Shown here: one piece after another, positions 16,113 through 25,448 of the stretch
How the letters are laid out: each line of letters begins with the position of its first letter
How positions within the stretch are numbered: the first letter of the stretch is position 1
Assembly (NCBI GenBank): GCA_050485645.1
Contig: JBJHBT010000005.1
Span: 62,001-126,000, forward strand
Source: JBJHBP01 sp050485645
GTDB lineage: Bacteria > Pseudomonadota > Gammaproteobacteria > Steroidobacterales > Rariloculaceae
Length of the DNA: 64,000 bases
Reading direction: 5' to 3'
The notes under the pieces: model-generated
What the model was told of the DNA's origin: nothing
The model's input: the letters and a program-made list of their open reading frames with translations, nothing else
Database searches by the model: none
Made by a program: the position numbers and the translations under genes

Positions 16113-17678
16113 TCAGCCGCCGTTGGCGCCGAGAAACAGCGCGTAGGCCGGGTTGTCGGTTTCGTTCCAGACGGTGTAGGGCTGTGATTCGGCCAGAGAA
16201 TCGATATGGTGCAGAAACCCCTCACGCTCGTCCGTGGGCACCTGCAGTCCGACAAACACGCGCGCATAGTCCGAGCCGTGATTGCGGTAGTGGAACAGGC
16301 TGATGTTCCAGCGTTCGCCCATGGCGCCCAGGAACGCGGCCAGGCAGCCGGGGCGCTCGGGGAACTCGAAGCGGAACAGCAACTCGTCGGCCAGCGGTGG
16401 CAGCTGGCCCCCGATCATATGGCGCACATGCAGCTTGGCCAGCTCATTGTCGCTGAGGTCCCGCACCTTGTAGCCATCCTGCGTCAGCGATGCCACCAGT
16501 TGCCGGGCCTCGTCGCGGCCCCCGGTCAGCGTTACGCCGACGAACACGCGCGCACGATCGGCTTTCACGTACCGGTAGTTGAACTCGGTGACGCTGCGTG
16601 TGCCAAGGGCATTGCAGAAGCGCAGGAACGCTCCCGGACGTTCGGGGATTTCCACCGCGATCAGCGCTTCGCGCTGCTCACCGATCTCGGCGCGTTCAGA
16701 GACGTGCCGCAGCCGGTCGAAGTTCATGTTCGCGCCGCTGTTCAGCGTGATGTAGCTGCGATCGACAGTCGGATGGACCGCCAGGTATTTTTTCAGGCCG
16801 GCCACCGCAAGCGCGCCGGCGGGCTCGGTCAGCACGCGGCTGTCTTCGAAGATGTCCTTGATAGCCGCGCAGATCTCGTCGGTGTCGACGAGTACGATCT
16901 CGTCGACCACCTCGTGCGCGATGCGGAACGTTTCATCGGCTACGCGGCGCACGGCGACGCCGTCGGCGAAGATGCCAACGTGATCCAGCGTCACCGGCCT
17001 CCCCGCGCGCAGGGATTCGTACATGCTCGGCGACTCCACCGGTTCCACGCCGATCACCTTCACCGTGGGGAAGAGCTTTCTGATATAGGCGCCGACACCG
17101 CAGATGAGTCCACCACCGCCGACGGGCACGAATATCGCGTCGGGCACCTCGCGCCACTGACGTGACAGCTCCACGGCGATCGTGCCCTGGCCAGCGATCA
17201 CGTCCGGATCGGCGAACGGATGCACGAACGTGAGGCTTTCGGCGCTGGCACGTGCCAGCGCATACTCGGCGGCATCGTCGTAGGTGTCGCCTTCCAGCAC
17301 GATCTCTCCGCCCAGCGCCGCGACGGCGTCGACTTTGATGGCGGGTGTACTGCGTGGCATCACGATCACTGCGCGGATGCCGCGGTGTCTGGCAGCCAGC
17401 GCCACGCCCTGTGCATGGTTCCCGGCGGAGCTGCAGATCACGCCACGCTCACAGGCCTCGGCCGGCAGCTGCACGATGCGGTTGTGGGCGCCACGCAGTT
17501 TGAAAGAAAACACCGGCTGCAGGTCTTCGCGCTTGAAGAGCACACGGTTTTTCAGGCGCTTCGACAGTCGGGGAGCGGTATCCAGCGGTGACTCGATGGC
17601 GACTTCGTAGACGCGCGCACGCAGAATCCGGCCCACGTAGTCGGACAGCAGATCGGATTGTGGCGGCAGATCGCGCAT
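16113..17678 (-). CDS. ilvA: threonine ammonia-lyase, biosynthetic (two C-terminal ACT-like domains)
   Basis: 521 residues, the size of biosynthetic threonine deaminase (E. coli IlvA 514). It converts threonine to 2-oxobutanoate with pyridoxal phosphate, the first step toward isoleucine. The PLP lysine lies in FSFKLRGAHN (about residue 58), the phosphate-binding glycine loop is GGGGLICGVG (about 188-197), and SSAGNHAQGVALAA is present. Two ACT-like regulatory domains follow (about 335-410 and 430-505), so isoleucine inhibition is expected. It is the last gene of a minus-strand run 77 bp below the DUF4340 gene of the Gld-type operon; whether they share a transcript is unclear. Confidence 0.97.
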   Translation of the reverse strand: MRDLPPQSDLLSDYVGRILRARVYEVAIESPLDTAPRLSKRLKNRVLFKREDLQPVFSFKLRGAHNRIVQLPAEACERGVICSSAGNHAQGVALAARHRGIRAVIVMPRSTPAIKVDAVAALGGEIVLEGDTYDDAAEYALARASAESLTFVHPFADPDVIAGQGTIAVELSRQWREVPDAIFVPVGGGGLICGVGAYIRKLFPTVKVIGVEPVESPSMYESLRAGRPVTLDHVGIFADGVAVRRVADETFRIAHEVVDEIVLVDTDEICAAIKDIFEDSRVLTEPAGALAVAGLKKYLAVHPTVDRSYITLNSGANMNFDRLRHVSERAEIGEQREALIAVEIPERPGAFLRFCNALGTRSVTEFNYRYVKADRARVFVGVTLTGGRDEARQLVASLTQDGYKVRDLSDNELAKLHVRHMIGGQLPPLADELLFRFEFPERPGCLAAFLGAMGERWNISLFHYRNHGSDYARVFVGLQVPTDEREGFLHHIDSLAESQPYTVWNETDNPAYALFLGANGG

Positions 17679-17755
17679 CGCGGGTTGGCCTCATGGCCCG
17701 GGCGGGCCGGGGGAAATCGGGTGTCAACCCGCAATATTACGTCATTCGGCGCCCG

Positions 17756-18781
17756 TCAGGCCGATTGCAGCAGGTCGGTGATGCGTCGCGCGATCTGATC
17801 GTACTGGAAGCCCGGCAGGCGGTAGCGCCAGCCTGCCACCCTTGCGTTGATGGCTTCGGCCTCCGCTCGGCGTTCGGCCAACATGTCGCCCGCTCCATCC
17901 GCGTCCACCTCGGCGCGAAAGGTTGCGAAGGCCTGCTCACCGTCGCGCATGCCTTCGACGACGATGATCAGACCGTCGAAGGTGAGGTACTCGATGACCG
18001 TGTTCGCGGTCATGGCCCCGGCGCGCTCAACGTCCTCCATGCGCAGGCTCCGGAGTGCGCCGGCCACGGTGTTGCCGACACCCGGGTAGAGCAGCTCACG
18101 GCCGTCCGGTATCGGTTCGATCGTAAAGTTGGTCTGGCCGGCGGACTCACGATGCAGTGTGAGCGTCTCGTCGGCGCCATCGTTCGCGGCCGCATGTCGA
18201 ATCGTCACCTGCTGTACACGATCATTGGGCAGATCGATGATGCGCGTATCGAGCCAGCTGCCGATTTCCGACGCCGGTGCGGGGTCGCGGTCGATCTGGT
18301 AGCTTTCGGCGACATCGGCCAGGCGAACGAAGCGCTGGCCGGTCGCGGCGATGCCCCCGATAATCACCGTCGTGGTCTCGTCGCCGGTGATCAGCGAAAC
18401 CGCCGTGCCGGCTGCGTCCTCCAGAGCGATCGACTCGACACCCAGTCGATCATAGAAACGCTCGTTGGCCGTTTTCGGCTCCACGATCCGCGCTTCGGCC
18501 AGTGCGCTCAGCGTGTCGCGTATCTGCGCGACGTTGGCGGGATAGCCATCGCGTTCGCGCACCGTCCAGCGATCGTTCTGCCGTTCCAGCGTTGCGATCG
18601 TCCGCTCGCCCGCCCCGATGATGACCACGCCGGTGAGCTGATCCACGCTGGAAGCCAGATCAGGCAGCAGCAGCTGCCCGCTGACAGGGGCGGCCGGTCC
18701 CTGGCGTTCACCCAGGTTCAGAGCGATCACCACGGCAACCAGCACTACCGTGATGATCAGCAGCATCCGATTGTTCGTCAT
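17756..18781 (-). CDS. DUF4340 domain protein of Gld-type ABC operon
   Basis: 341 residues with one N-terminal transmembrane helix (LLIITVVLVAVVIALNL) and a repeated extracytoplasmic domain of the DUF4340 type. Proteins of this family regularly follow GldG-like genes and are thought to be accessory parts of that ABC system; no enzyme motif is visible. The start codon overlaps the stop of the upstream gldG-like gene in ATGA, so translation is coupled. It is the last member of the four-gene set ATPase, permease, GldG-like, DUF4340. Confidence 0.88.
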   Translation of the reverse strand: MTNNRMLLIITVVLVAVVIALNLGERQGPAAPVSGQLLLPDLASSVDQLTGVVIIGAGERTIATLERQNDRWTVRERDGYPANVAQIRDTLSALAEARIVEPKTANERFYDRLGVESIALEDAAGTAVSLITGDETTTVIIGGIAATGQRFVRLADVAESYQIDRDPAPASEIGSWLDTRIIDLPNDRVQQVTIRHAAANDGADETLTLHRESAGQTNFTIEPIPDGRELLYPGVGNTVAGALRSLRMEDVERAGAMTANTVIEYLTFDGLIIVVEGMRDGEQAFATFRAEVDADGAGDMLAERRAEAEAINARVAGWRYRLPGFQYDQIARRITDLLQSA

Positions 18782-20682
18782 GCGGTGCCCCTTCGGCGGC
18801 GGCGTACCGCGACGACGATCAGCACGGCCGCGATCAGCAGCAGCGGAACAAGCAGTACGTTGATCACCTTGAGCGTCGTGCCCAGCTGTTCAATGCTGCG
18901 ATCCAGGTCACGTCGCACCGAACGCAGCTCGCGGCGTATGTTCAGCTGACGCTGCAGAAAGCGCTCGATCTCCGCCTGCTGTTCGGCGCTCATCAGCAGC
19001 GACCCCTGGTCTTCGCGCGCCGCCTGCAGCTCGCCCAGGCGGCGTTCCGTCTCGGCCAGTTCGGCCTGTAGTGCCTGTTCGGTCTGCCGGAACCGCGTAT
19101 CGGCTTCACGACGCAGTCTCTCCACGGTGGTGAAGGGGCGCGAGTACGTTGCGCGGCTGCGCAGGCCGATCAGGTCGGCGCTGCCGGTGAGGTTGTCCAG
19201 TGCGTTGACGACGAAGTCGCCGTTGCCGGCAAACGCCGTGACCATCGGCTGGCCAAGGAAACTCTGCTCCTGCACCCACAGACGGTTGCTGAGCACGTCG
19301 ACGTCGCCCACCAGAATCAGGTTCGCGCTGTCGACGGACTCGCGATGGGCGGCGACCGGTGCAGCTCCGCCGGCTGCGTCATCGGGCCCGTTGTCGCCGT
19401 TGTCGCCGTTCGCCAGCGGCGGGCCGTTCGGGAACGCGGTGCGCAGCGGGCCGGTGAGCCGGGCTGCCAGCGTATGGTGGCGACCCACTGCCACGAAGTC
19501 GTCCAGCAGAACGTCCGGGTTCTGCAGGAAGCGGAACAGACCGGCCGGCATCGGAGCGGATTCCGTACTCGTCCATACCAGCGGAATCAGCGAAGCCTGC
19601 GCACCGTCATCGAGCGTGAAATGGCCCGGTGTGCCGAAGTTGATCAGCTCCAGTCCGGAGGTGACGACATCCTCCTGATCCATCACGCTGTCGTCCAGTC
19701 CGAGCAGGCCGATATGGCGTATCGGCTGTTGTCCGAATCCGGTCGCCACGCTGAGGGCGTTTTCATTGTCGGCGACGACAGTATCGTAGGAGAACTCGAC
19801 GCCCCAGGCGTCCAGCAGCGGTGCAACCGTGCTCGCACCGGCCTGGTCGAAGCCCATCGGTTCGGCATCGTAGGACGTGACCTCCACGAACGGATCGATG
19901 AACAGCGCCGCGCGTCCACCGCCCATGATGAACTGATCGATTGCGTACAGCGTGCGTTCCTCCAGCACACCGGGCTGAATCAGCCACAGCACGTCGACAT
20001 CGTCGTCTATGCGGTCGAGATTCGCCGGCAGCGCACGCACTTCGAACAGTTGCCTGGCCTGCTGCACGCTCATCCATGGCTGCGTCATCTGCTGCCGCTG
20101 CGGATCGAAGCCCCCGGACGCGGGCACGCCGCTCATCAGTCCGATGACCGGCTTTTCGGGATTGGCCAGACTGTAGATCATGCGTGCCAGGTCGTACTCC
20201 AGGAACGCTTCCTTGTCGGGCTGGAAGAACGGTATGGCCGCTTCGTCGCCCACCGCATTGGTGCCGGCGAGGCCAAAGTACACCCCCTGTGCCAGCGAGC
20301 CGAGATTCACAGGCTCCAGTCCGAACAGCGCCGCGCGGTCTTCGTCCTCGGAGAACGGCAGCGGATCGATGTGCTGCACGATCAGGCGGCCGTCGGCGGC
20401 GGACGCGAACTCCGCCAGCATCTCGCGAACGCGTGTGGCGTAGCTGCGCAGGAACGCCACATTGCGTGTCTCGCGGTCGGAGTAGAAGAAGTACAGATTG
20501 ATGGGTTCCTCGATGTTCGCAAGGATGTTGCGGGTACCAGGTGACAACGTGTAGAGGCGATTCTCCGTCAGGTCCACGCGCAGGCCACGCAGCACTGTAT
20601 TGCTGGCCATGACCGCAGCCACGAACGCCACCGCCAGCAGCAGCAGCGAGGAATAGCCGATTTTGCGTCGTTGCGAAGCCAT
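18778..20682 (-). CDS. GldG-like ABC transporter auxiliary protein
   Basis: 634 residues: N-terminal transmembrane helix (about 10-28), a large extracytoplasmic domain resembling GldG (the start with RVDLTENRLYTLSPGTRNILANIEEPI and INLYFFYSDRE is characteristic), a coiled-coil stretch (about 535-600) and a C-terminal transmembrane helix followed by RRRRRG. In Bacteroidetes the homologue is part of the GldAFG transporter needed for gliding; in proteobacteria the substrate is unknown. A 30-residue Asn/Asp/Gly-rich insert (NGDNGDNGPDDAAGG) sits near residue 425. It lies 4 bp after the permease gene and overlaps the DUF4340 gene by 4 bp. Confidence 0.9.
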   Translation of the reverse strand: MASQRRKIGYSSLLLLAVAFVAAVMASNTVLRGLRVDLTENRLYTLSPGTRNILANIEEPINLYFFYSDRETRNVAFLRSYATRVREMLAEFASAADGRLIVQHIDPLPFSEDEDRAALFGLEPVNLGSLAQGVYFGLAGTNAVGDEAAIPFFQPDKEAFLEYDLARMIYSLANPEKPVIGLMSGVPASGGFDPQRQQMTQPWMSVQQARQLFEVRALPANLDRIDDDVDVLWLIQPGVLEERTLYAIDQFIMGGGRAALFIDPFVEVTSYDAEPMGFDQAGASTVAPLLDAWGVEFSYDTVVADNENALSVATGFGQQPIRHIGLLGLDDSVMDQEDVVTSGLELINFGTPGHFTLDDGAQASLIPLVWTSTESAPMPAGLFRFLQNPDVLLDDFVAVGRHHTLAARLTGPLRTAFPNGPPLANGDNGDNGPDDAAGGAAPVAAHRESVDSANLILVGDVDVLSNRLWVQEQSFLGQPMVTAFAGNGDFVVNALDNLTGSADLIGLRSRATYSRPFTTVERLRREADTRFRQTEQALQAELAETERRLGELQAAREDQGSLLMSAEQQAEIERFLQRQLNIRRELRSVRRDLDRSIEQLGTTLKVINVLLVPLLLIAAVLIVVAVRRRRRGTA

Positions 20683-20686
20683 TGCG

Positions 20687-21421
20687 TCAGTCCGCCTTCT
20701 TCAGATGCAGCAGGATGGCGTTGGCGTACAGAAAGGCGCTGATGAGCAGCCCGAAGTACACCAGGTTGCGCAGATCGATGACGCCGCGGCTGATGTTGTT
20801 GAAGTGGGTGAGAAAACTCAGGCTTGCGATCGCATCCACCAGCACCTGTGGCGCCCATACCGAGAAGACGTCCAGCACCAGCCTCGAACCGGCCAGCAGC
20901 AGGATGAAGCAGGCGACCACGGTGAGGATGAACGCGATCACCTGATTCCTCGTGATGGCCGAGATGCAGGCGCCCACGGCGAGGAAGCCGCCGGCCATCA
21001 GCAGACTGCCGATATACGCGGCGACGATCACGCCGTTGTCCGGCGACCCCAGATAGTTCACGGTGATCCAGATGGGAAACGTGAGCGCCAGCGCAAGCGC
21101 GGTGAAGGCCCATGCCGCAAGGTACTTACCGAGCACGGCCTGCCACATTTCGATCGGCAGCGTCATCAGCAGCTCGATGCTGCCGGCTTTGCGTTCCTCG
21201 GCCCACAGCCGCATGCTCAGTGCCGGCACGAGAAAGAGATACAGCCACGGATGAAATTCGAAGAACGGTGACAAATCCGCCTGTCCGCGCTCATAGAAAT
21301 TGCCCAGGTAGAACGTGAACGCACCCGACAGCAGCAGGAAAATCACGATGAATACATAGGCCAGCGGCGTAATGAAGTAGCTGCGCAGCTCGCGTCGGAA
21401 AATGGCCAGCATGCCGTTCAT
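20687..21421 (-). CDS. ABC-2 type permease, GldF-like
   Basis: 244 residues with six hydrophobic helices. The N-terminus MLAIFRRELRSYFITPLAYVF matches ABC-2 permeases of the GldF/NosY type, and RLWAEERKAGSIELLMTLP is the conserved coupling segment that contacts the ATPase. It overlaps the ATPase gene by 4 bp and is followed after 4 bp by the GldG-like gene, so the set forms a single translationally coupled operon. Export direction is expected from the family; the cargo is unknown. Confidence 0.93.
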   Translation of the reverse strand: MNGMLAIFRRELRSYFITPLAYVFIVIFLLLSGAFTFYLGNFYERGQADLSPFFEFHPWLYLFLVPALSMRLWAEERKAGSIELLMTLPIEMWQAVLGKYLAAWAFTALALALTFPIWITVNYLGSPDNGVIVAAYIGSLLMAGGFLAVGACISAITRNQVIAFILTVVACFILLLAGSRLVLDVFSVWAPQVLVDAIASLSFLTHFNNISRGVIDLRNLVYFGLLISAFLYANAILLHLKKAD

Positions 21422-22353
21422 GCGCTTGCGCCTCCGGTCACCGATCGAAACACCTCGTCAAGGCGCCCGGATTCCAGGTGCAGCTCCGAAAGGCGCCAGT
21501 CATTGCGTTCGGCCAGTTCGCCGATCGCCGCGAGTGGCAGTTTGCCGGGTGTCGGGAAGGCGGTGAGTCGTCCGGTCTTGCTGTCCAGCTCCGTGGATGA
21601 GACTTCCTGCAGGGCGGCGATTGCGTCGCGCGCCGCGCCGACGGTGGCGGCATCCTCGAACACCACCGACACCGCATTGTGAAACCGCGAGCGCGTGAGC
21701 AGTCCACGCGGCGTGTCGTCGGCCAGGATGCGTCCGTGCGCGATGATGATCGCGCGATTGCACAGTGCATCGACCTCCTCGAGAACGTGGGTGGAGATGA
21801 TGATGGTCTTGTCCTGCGCCATGCGATTGATCAGTTCCCGCACCTCGTGTTTCTGGTTCGGGTCCAGACCGTCCGTCGGCTCATCGAGGATCAGCACCTG
21901 CGGATCGTGCAGGATTGCCTGCGCCAGACCCACCCGACGCCGATAGCCCTTGGAGAGCTTCTCGATGCTGCGATCCAGCACCGATTCCAGGTGCAGCTGC
22001 GCGTAGACCTGTTCGAGCCGGTGACGCCGCTGCGCGGCCGACAGTCCCCGTATGTCGGCAACGAATTCGAGAAACGCGCGTGGCGTCATTTCCGCATAGC
22101 TGGGCGCGCCTTCGGGCAGATAGCCGATGCAGCGCTTGGCCTGCAGCGCCTGTGATTCGACATCGAAGCCGCATACCTGTACACGGCCGGATGTGGCGGG
22201 AAGAAATCCCGCGATGATGCGCATGGTGGTGGTCTTCCCTGCGCCGTTGGGACCGAGAAAGCCCAGTACCTCACCGGGACGGACCTGAAAGCTCAGGTCG
22301 TCCACCGCGCGGAGATGGCCATACTCCCTGGTCAAGCCCTGACAGTCGATCAT
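21418..22353 (-). CDS. ABC transporter ATP-binding protein, GldA-like
   Basis: 311 residues. Walker A GPNGAGKTT (about 35-43), signature in LSKGYRRRVGLAQA (about 132-145), Walker B LILDEPTDGLDP (about 155-166) and the switch His in IISTHVLEEVDAL are all intact. A C-terminal domain of about 90 residues follows, as in GldA and other ABC-2 exporters. It is the first gene of the operon and lies 121 bp below the M16 peptidase gene on the same strand. Confidence 0.95.
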   Translation of the reverse strand: MIDCQGLTREYGHLRAVDDLSFQVRPGEVLGFLGPNGAGKTTTMRIIAGFLPATSGRVQVCGFDVESQALQAKRCIGYLPEGAPSYAEMTPRAFLEFVADIRGLSAAQRRHRLEQVYAQLHLESVLDRSIEKLSKGYRRRVGLAQAILHDPQVLILDEPTDGLDPNQKHEVRELINRMAQDKTIIISTHVLEEVDALCNRAIIIAHGRILADDTPRGLLTRSRFHNAVSVVFEDAATVGAARDAIAALQEVSSTELDSKTGRLTAFPTPGKLPLAAIGELAERNDWRLSELHLESGRLDEVFRSVTGGASA

Positions 22354-22474
22354 TGCTCAAACTCTGGTGGAATTGCCAACCGCCCGGGTTGCGGGCGGAA
22401 CTGACGCGGCGCCACATTCTGCATAGACCGCCTGTGCGTTTCAAGCGGCTGCGGTGGCGTGTTGCCTTCGGGTT

Positions 22475-25225
22475 TCAGCGCACGATATTGCCTTCGGTGT
22501 CGATCACCTGTACCGGGCCCAGATCGAGTTGGCGAATGTCATCTTCGATGTGGCGCAGGTCGCCAACCACGACCCATGTCAGCTGATCCGGCGCCAGCTC
22601 CGCGATCGCCGCGGCGCGAACCTGCTCGACCGACAGGGTTTCCACCAGCTCCGCGTACTGATGCCAGTAGTCGTCCGGCAACCCGAAGCGCACCAGCTGG
22701 GCGATGTCGGATGCCACCGATCCCGCCGTTTCCCAACGGCCGGGCAGTGTCAGCGTGGCACGCCGTTTGGACGTTCCGACTTCTTCGTCGGTGATTGGTC
22801 TTGTGGCGATCAGATCCTGGATTTCGCTCAGCATCTCACGCATTGCCGGTGCGGTCATATTGGTCTGCACCGGGGCATAGGCAATGAAGGGCCGCTGTGC
22901 CATCGTTTCCACGATTGCGGAGCTCGCGCCATAAGACCAGCCCTTGTCTTCACGCAGGTTCATGTTGATGCGCGCCATGAAGTTGCCGCCGAGGATGTCG
23001 TTCATCGTGCGGATCGCGAGGTCGTCCTGCTCTCGTTTGGGTGCGACCAGCTGCCCGGCCATGATCATGCTCTGTTCGGCGCCGGGCTGATTGATCAGAA
23101 AGACCCGGGAACCGTCCGGGCGTTCGACGACCGGAAGCGACTTCCGAGGTGCCGGAGCCGGTTCCCAGCCGCGGAACAGGCGTTCGAGTTTCGGCAGGAT
23201 CTCGTCGAGATCGGTGTCGCCGACGACGATCATCGTGGCGTTGTCGGGCCGCATCCAGGTGCTGTGAAAATCGACCAGCTGATCACGGGTGATGGCCGCT
23301 ACGGATTCGGGCGTACCGGATCCGGTCATCGGCAGCGCATAGGCGTGGCCGTCACCGTAAAGCAGGCTGGGGAATACGCGCAGCGCCATCGACATCGGCG
23401 TGGTCTGCTCCTGCTGGATCGTCGACTGGCGCTGGCGCCGCAGGCGCTCCAGTTCGTTGTCCGGAAATACCGGATTCAGGATCACGTCGGCGTAGATGTC
23501 CAACGATGCGTCCAGCGTCTCGCGCAGTGTCGACAGATTCACGGACACCAGATCGAGATTCGCATTGGTGCCCAGGTTGGCACCCAGGTCCGCCAGCTCC
23601 TCGCTGATCTGCTGCGAGCTGCGTCTGCGTGTGCCCTGGTTCAGCATCTGCATCGCCAGACTCGCGCTGCCAGGCAGGGCGAACTGATCGGCCGCGTAGC
23701 CGGCATTCAACTGCAGACTGAACTGGATGACCGGCACGGCGCGCCTTTCGGCCACGATCAGCCGCATGCCGTTGGCGAGCGTGGCCTGCTGCATCTGCGG
23801 GAATGGCGCCTGCGGGAATTCGTCCGGCATGGGCAACGCCGAGCGGTCCGCCCCGCTGCTGCTGGCACCAAGGTTGCTGTCGTACGGATGAATTTCCAGC
23901 GTGATGCCGTCGCCGCTGACCCACCTGGCCGTCGTTGCACGCACCTGCTCGGTGGTGGCCGCGTTCATCACTTCGAGCGAGTGTTGAAAGTAATCGGGAC
24001 GTCCACCGAATACCGCGTTCTCGGCAAGGATATTGCTCTTGCCGCTGAAGCCGCCGACCTGCTCGATGCCGCGGATGAAGCTGGCGCGGATCTGCGTGCG
24101 CACGCGGTCCAGTTCCTGGCGGGTCGGACCTTCGTCCAGAAAGCGCTGGATCTCCTCGTCCAGCACGCGTTCGACTTCGGCCAGATCGCCGCCCGGCTGT
24201 GCGGTGGCCCAGACGATATACGCGCCGGCGATTTCGCCGGTGAAGGCATACGAACCCACCGATGTGGCGATCTGATCCTCGTACACCAGTCTGCGATTGA
24301 GGCGCGCGGTACGCCCGCCGGTCAGAATCCAGTCGGCCAGCTGGATGTACGTGGATTCGTCGCTGCGCCACTCCGGACCCAGCCAGGCGCGATAGACCCG
24401 CGCCTGCGGCACGCGGTCTTCCTTGCGAATACGCTGCGCCGGCAGTGATGGTGGAATATAGCGCTGTGCCCGTTCGATCGGCGGCCCCGGCGGAATGTCG
24501 CCGAAGTAGTGCTGCACCTTCTCGCGTGCCGTGGCCGCATCGATGTCGCCGGCCAGCACCAGCGTGGCGTTGTTCGGGCCGTACCAGTTCTCGAACCAGT
24601 GATGTACGTCTTCCAGCGTCGCGGCCTCAAGGTCTTCCATGGCACCGATCGGCATCCATGAATACGGATGCGGCGCCTTGAACAGGGCGCCCATGATCGA
24701 GTCGAAAGCGGTGCCGTAGGGCTGGCCCTCACGCTGCCGCTTTTCGTTCTGGACCACGCCGACCTCCACGTCGAGCTTCTCCTGGGTGACGGCGCCCAGC
24801 AGATGTCCCATACGGTCGGATTCCATCCACAGTGCCAGATCGATTGCGGAGCTGGGGACGGTCTGGAAGTAGTTGGTGCGGTCGAAGTCTGTGGTGCCGT
24901 TCATGCTGGTGGCGCCCACCTGCTGAAACGGGCCGAAGTACTCGGCATCGTAGTTCTCGGTGCCGTTGAACATCAGGTGCTCGAACAGGTGCGCAAAGCC
25001 GGTGCGGCCGGGGAGTTCGTCCTTGGAGCCGACGTGGTACCAGACGGTGACGGCAACGATGGGTGCCTTGCGGTCCTCGTGCACGATGACGCGCAGGCCG
25101 TTATCAAGATGGAATTCGTCGAACGGAATGTCGATGCCGGCTTCGGACGCCGGCACGGCGGATGCCAGCAGCAGCGAGCAGGCTGTCCAGGCTGTCGCCA
25201 TCGCCGCGGTTGTATATCGCCTCAT
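22475..25225 (-). CDS. secreted M16 family zinc metallopeptidase, two-domain pitrilysin type
   Basis: 916 residues beginning at the ATG at 25225, where a signal peptide (to about residue 28, VPASEA) precedes the mature protein; upstream in-frame codons add only unmatched sequence. The inverted zinc motif HLFEH is at 79-83, with the third ligand in QNEKRQR about 75 residues later. A second, catalytically dead M16 half occupies about 490-900, the usual clam-shell arrangement. Such periplasmic peptidases degrade peptides held in their chamber. It is divergent from the dihydroorotase gene and may lead into the downstream ABC operon, although 121 bp intervene. Confidence 0.95.
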   Translation of the reverse strand: MRRYTTAAMATAWTACSLLLASAVPASEAGIDIPFDEFHLDNGLRVIVHEDRKAPIVAVTVWYHVGSKDELPGRTGFAHLFEHLMFNGTENYDAEYFGPFQQVGATSMNGTTDFDRTNYFQTVPSSAIDLALWMESDRMGHLLGAVTQEKLDVEVGVVQNEKRQREGQPYGTAFDSIMGALFKAPHPYSWMPIGAMEDLEAATLEDVHHWFENWYGPNNATLVLAGDIDAATAREKVQHYFGDIPPGPPIERAQRYIPPSLPAQRIRKEDRVPQARVYRAWLGPEWRSDESTYIQLADWILTGGRTARLNRRLVYEDQIATSVGSYAFTGEIAGAYIVWATAQPGGDLAEVERVLDEEIQRFLDEGPTRQELDRVRTQIRASFIRGIEQVGGFSGKSNILAENAVFGGRPDYFQHSLEVMNAATTEQVRATTARWVSGDGITLEIHPYDSNLGASSSGADRSALPMPDEFPQAPFPQMQQATLANGMRLIVAERRAVPVIQFSLQLNAGYAADQFALPGSASLAMQMLNQGTRRRSSQQISEELADLGANLGTNANLDLVSVNLSTLRETLDASLDIYADVILNPVFPDNELERLRRQRQSTIQQEQTTPMSMALRVFPSLLYGDGHAYALPMTGSGTPESVAAITRDQLVDFHSTWMRPDNATMIVVGDTDLDEILPKLERLFRGWEPAPAPRKSLPVVERPDGSRVFLINQPGAEQSMIMAGQLVAPKREQDDLAIRTMNDILGGNFMARINMNLREDKGWSYGASSAIVETMAQRPFIAYAPVQTNMTAPAMREMLSEIQDLIATRPITDEEVGTSKRRATLTLPGRWETAGSVASDIAQLVRFGLPDDYWHQYAELVETLSVEQVRAAAIAELAPDQLTWVVVGDLRHIEDDIRQLDLGPVQVIDTEGNIVR

Positions 25226-25448
25226 AGCCTCTACCTGTAGGGTTCGAGCCTTCGTGATCCGGGCCCGTTGATGGGTGTGTGTATCATGGGTGCCTGTATC
25301 AATGTAATGACTGTCGGCACCACGTCCGGGTTCCGGACGCCCGGGTTCGGAGCGCGCCGGTGGCGGATGCGGCAGCCGGGATGGCATTCTGCGCGTCCGA
25401 GTATAAAGCAGCCCCTGCGAAAGTGATTGTGATGAACCACCCCACAAG

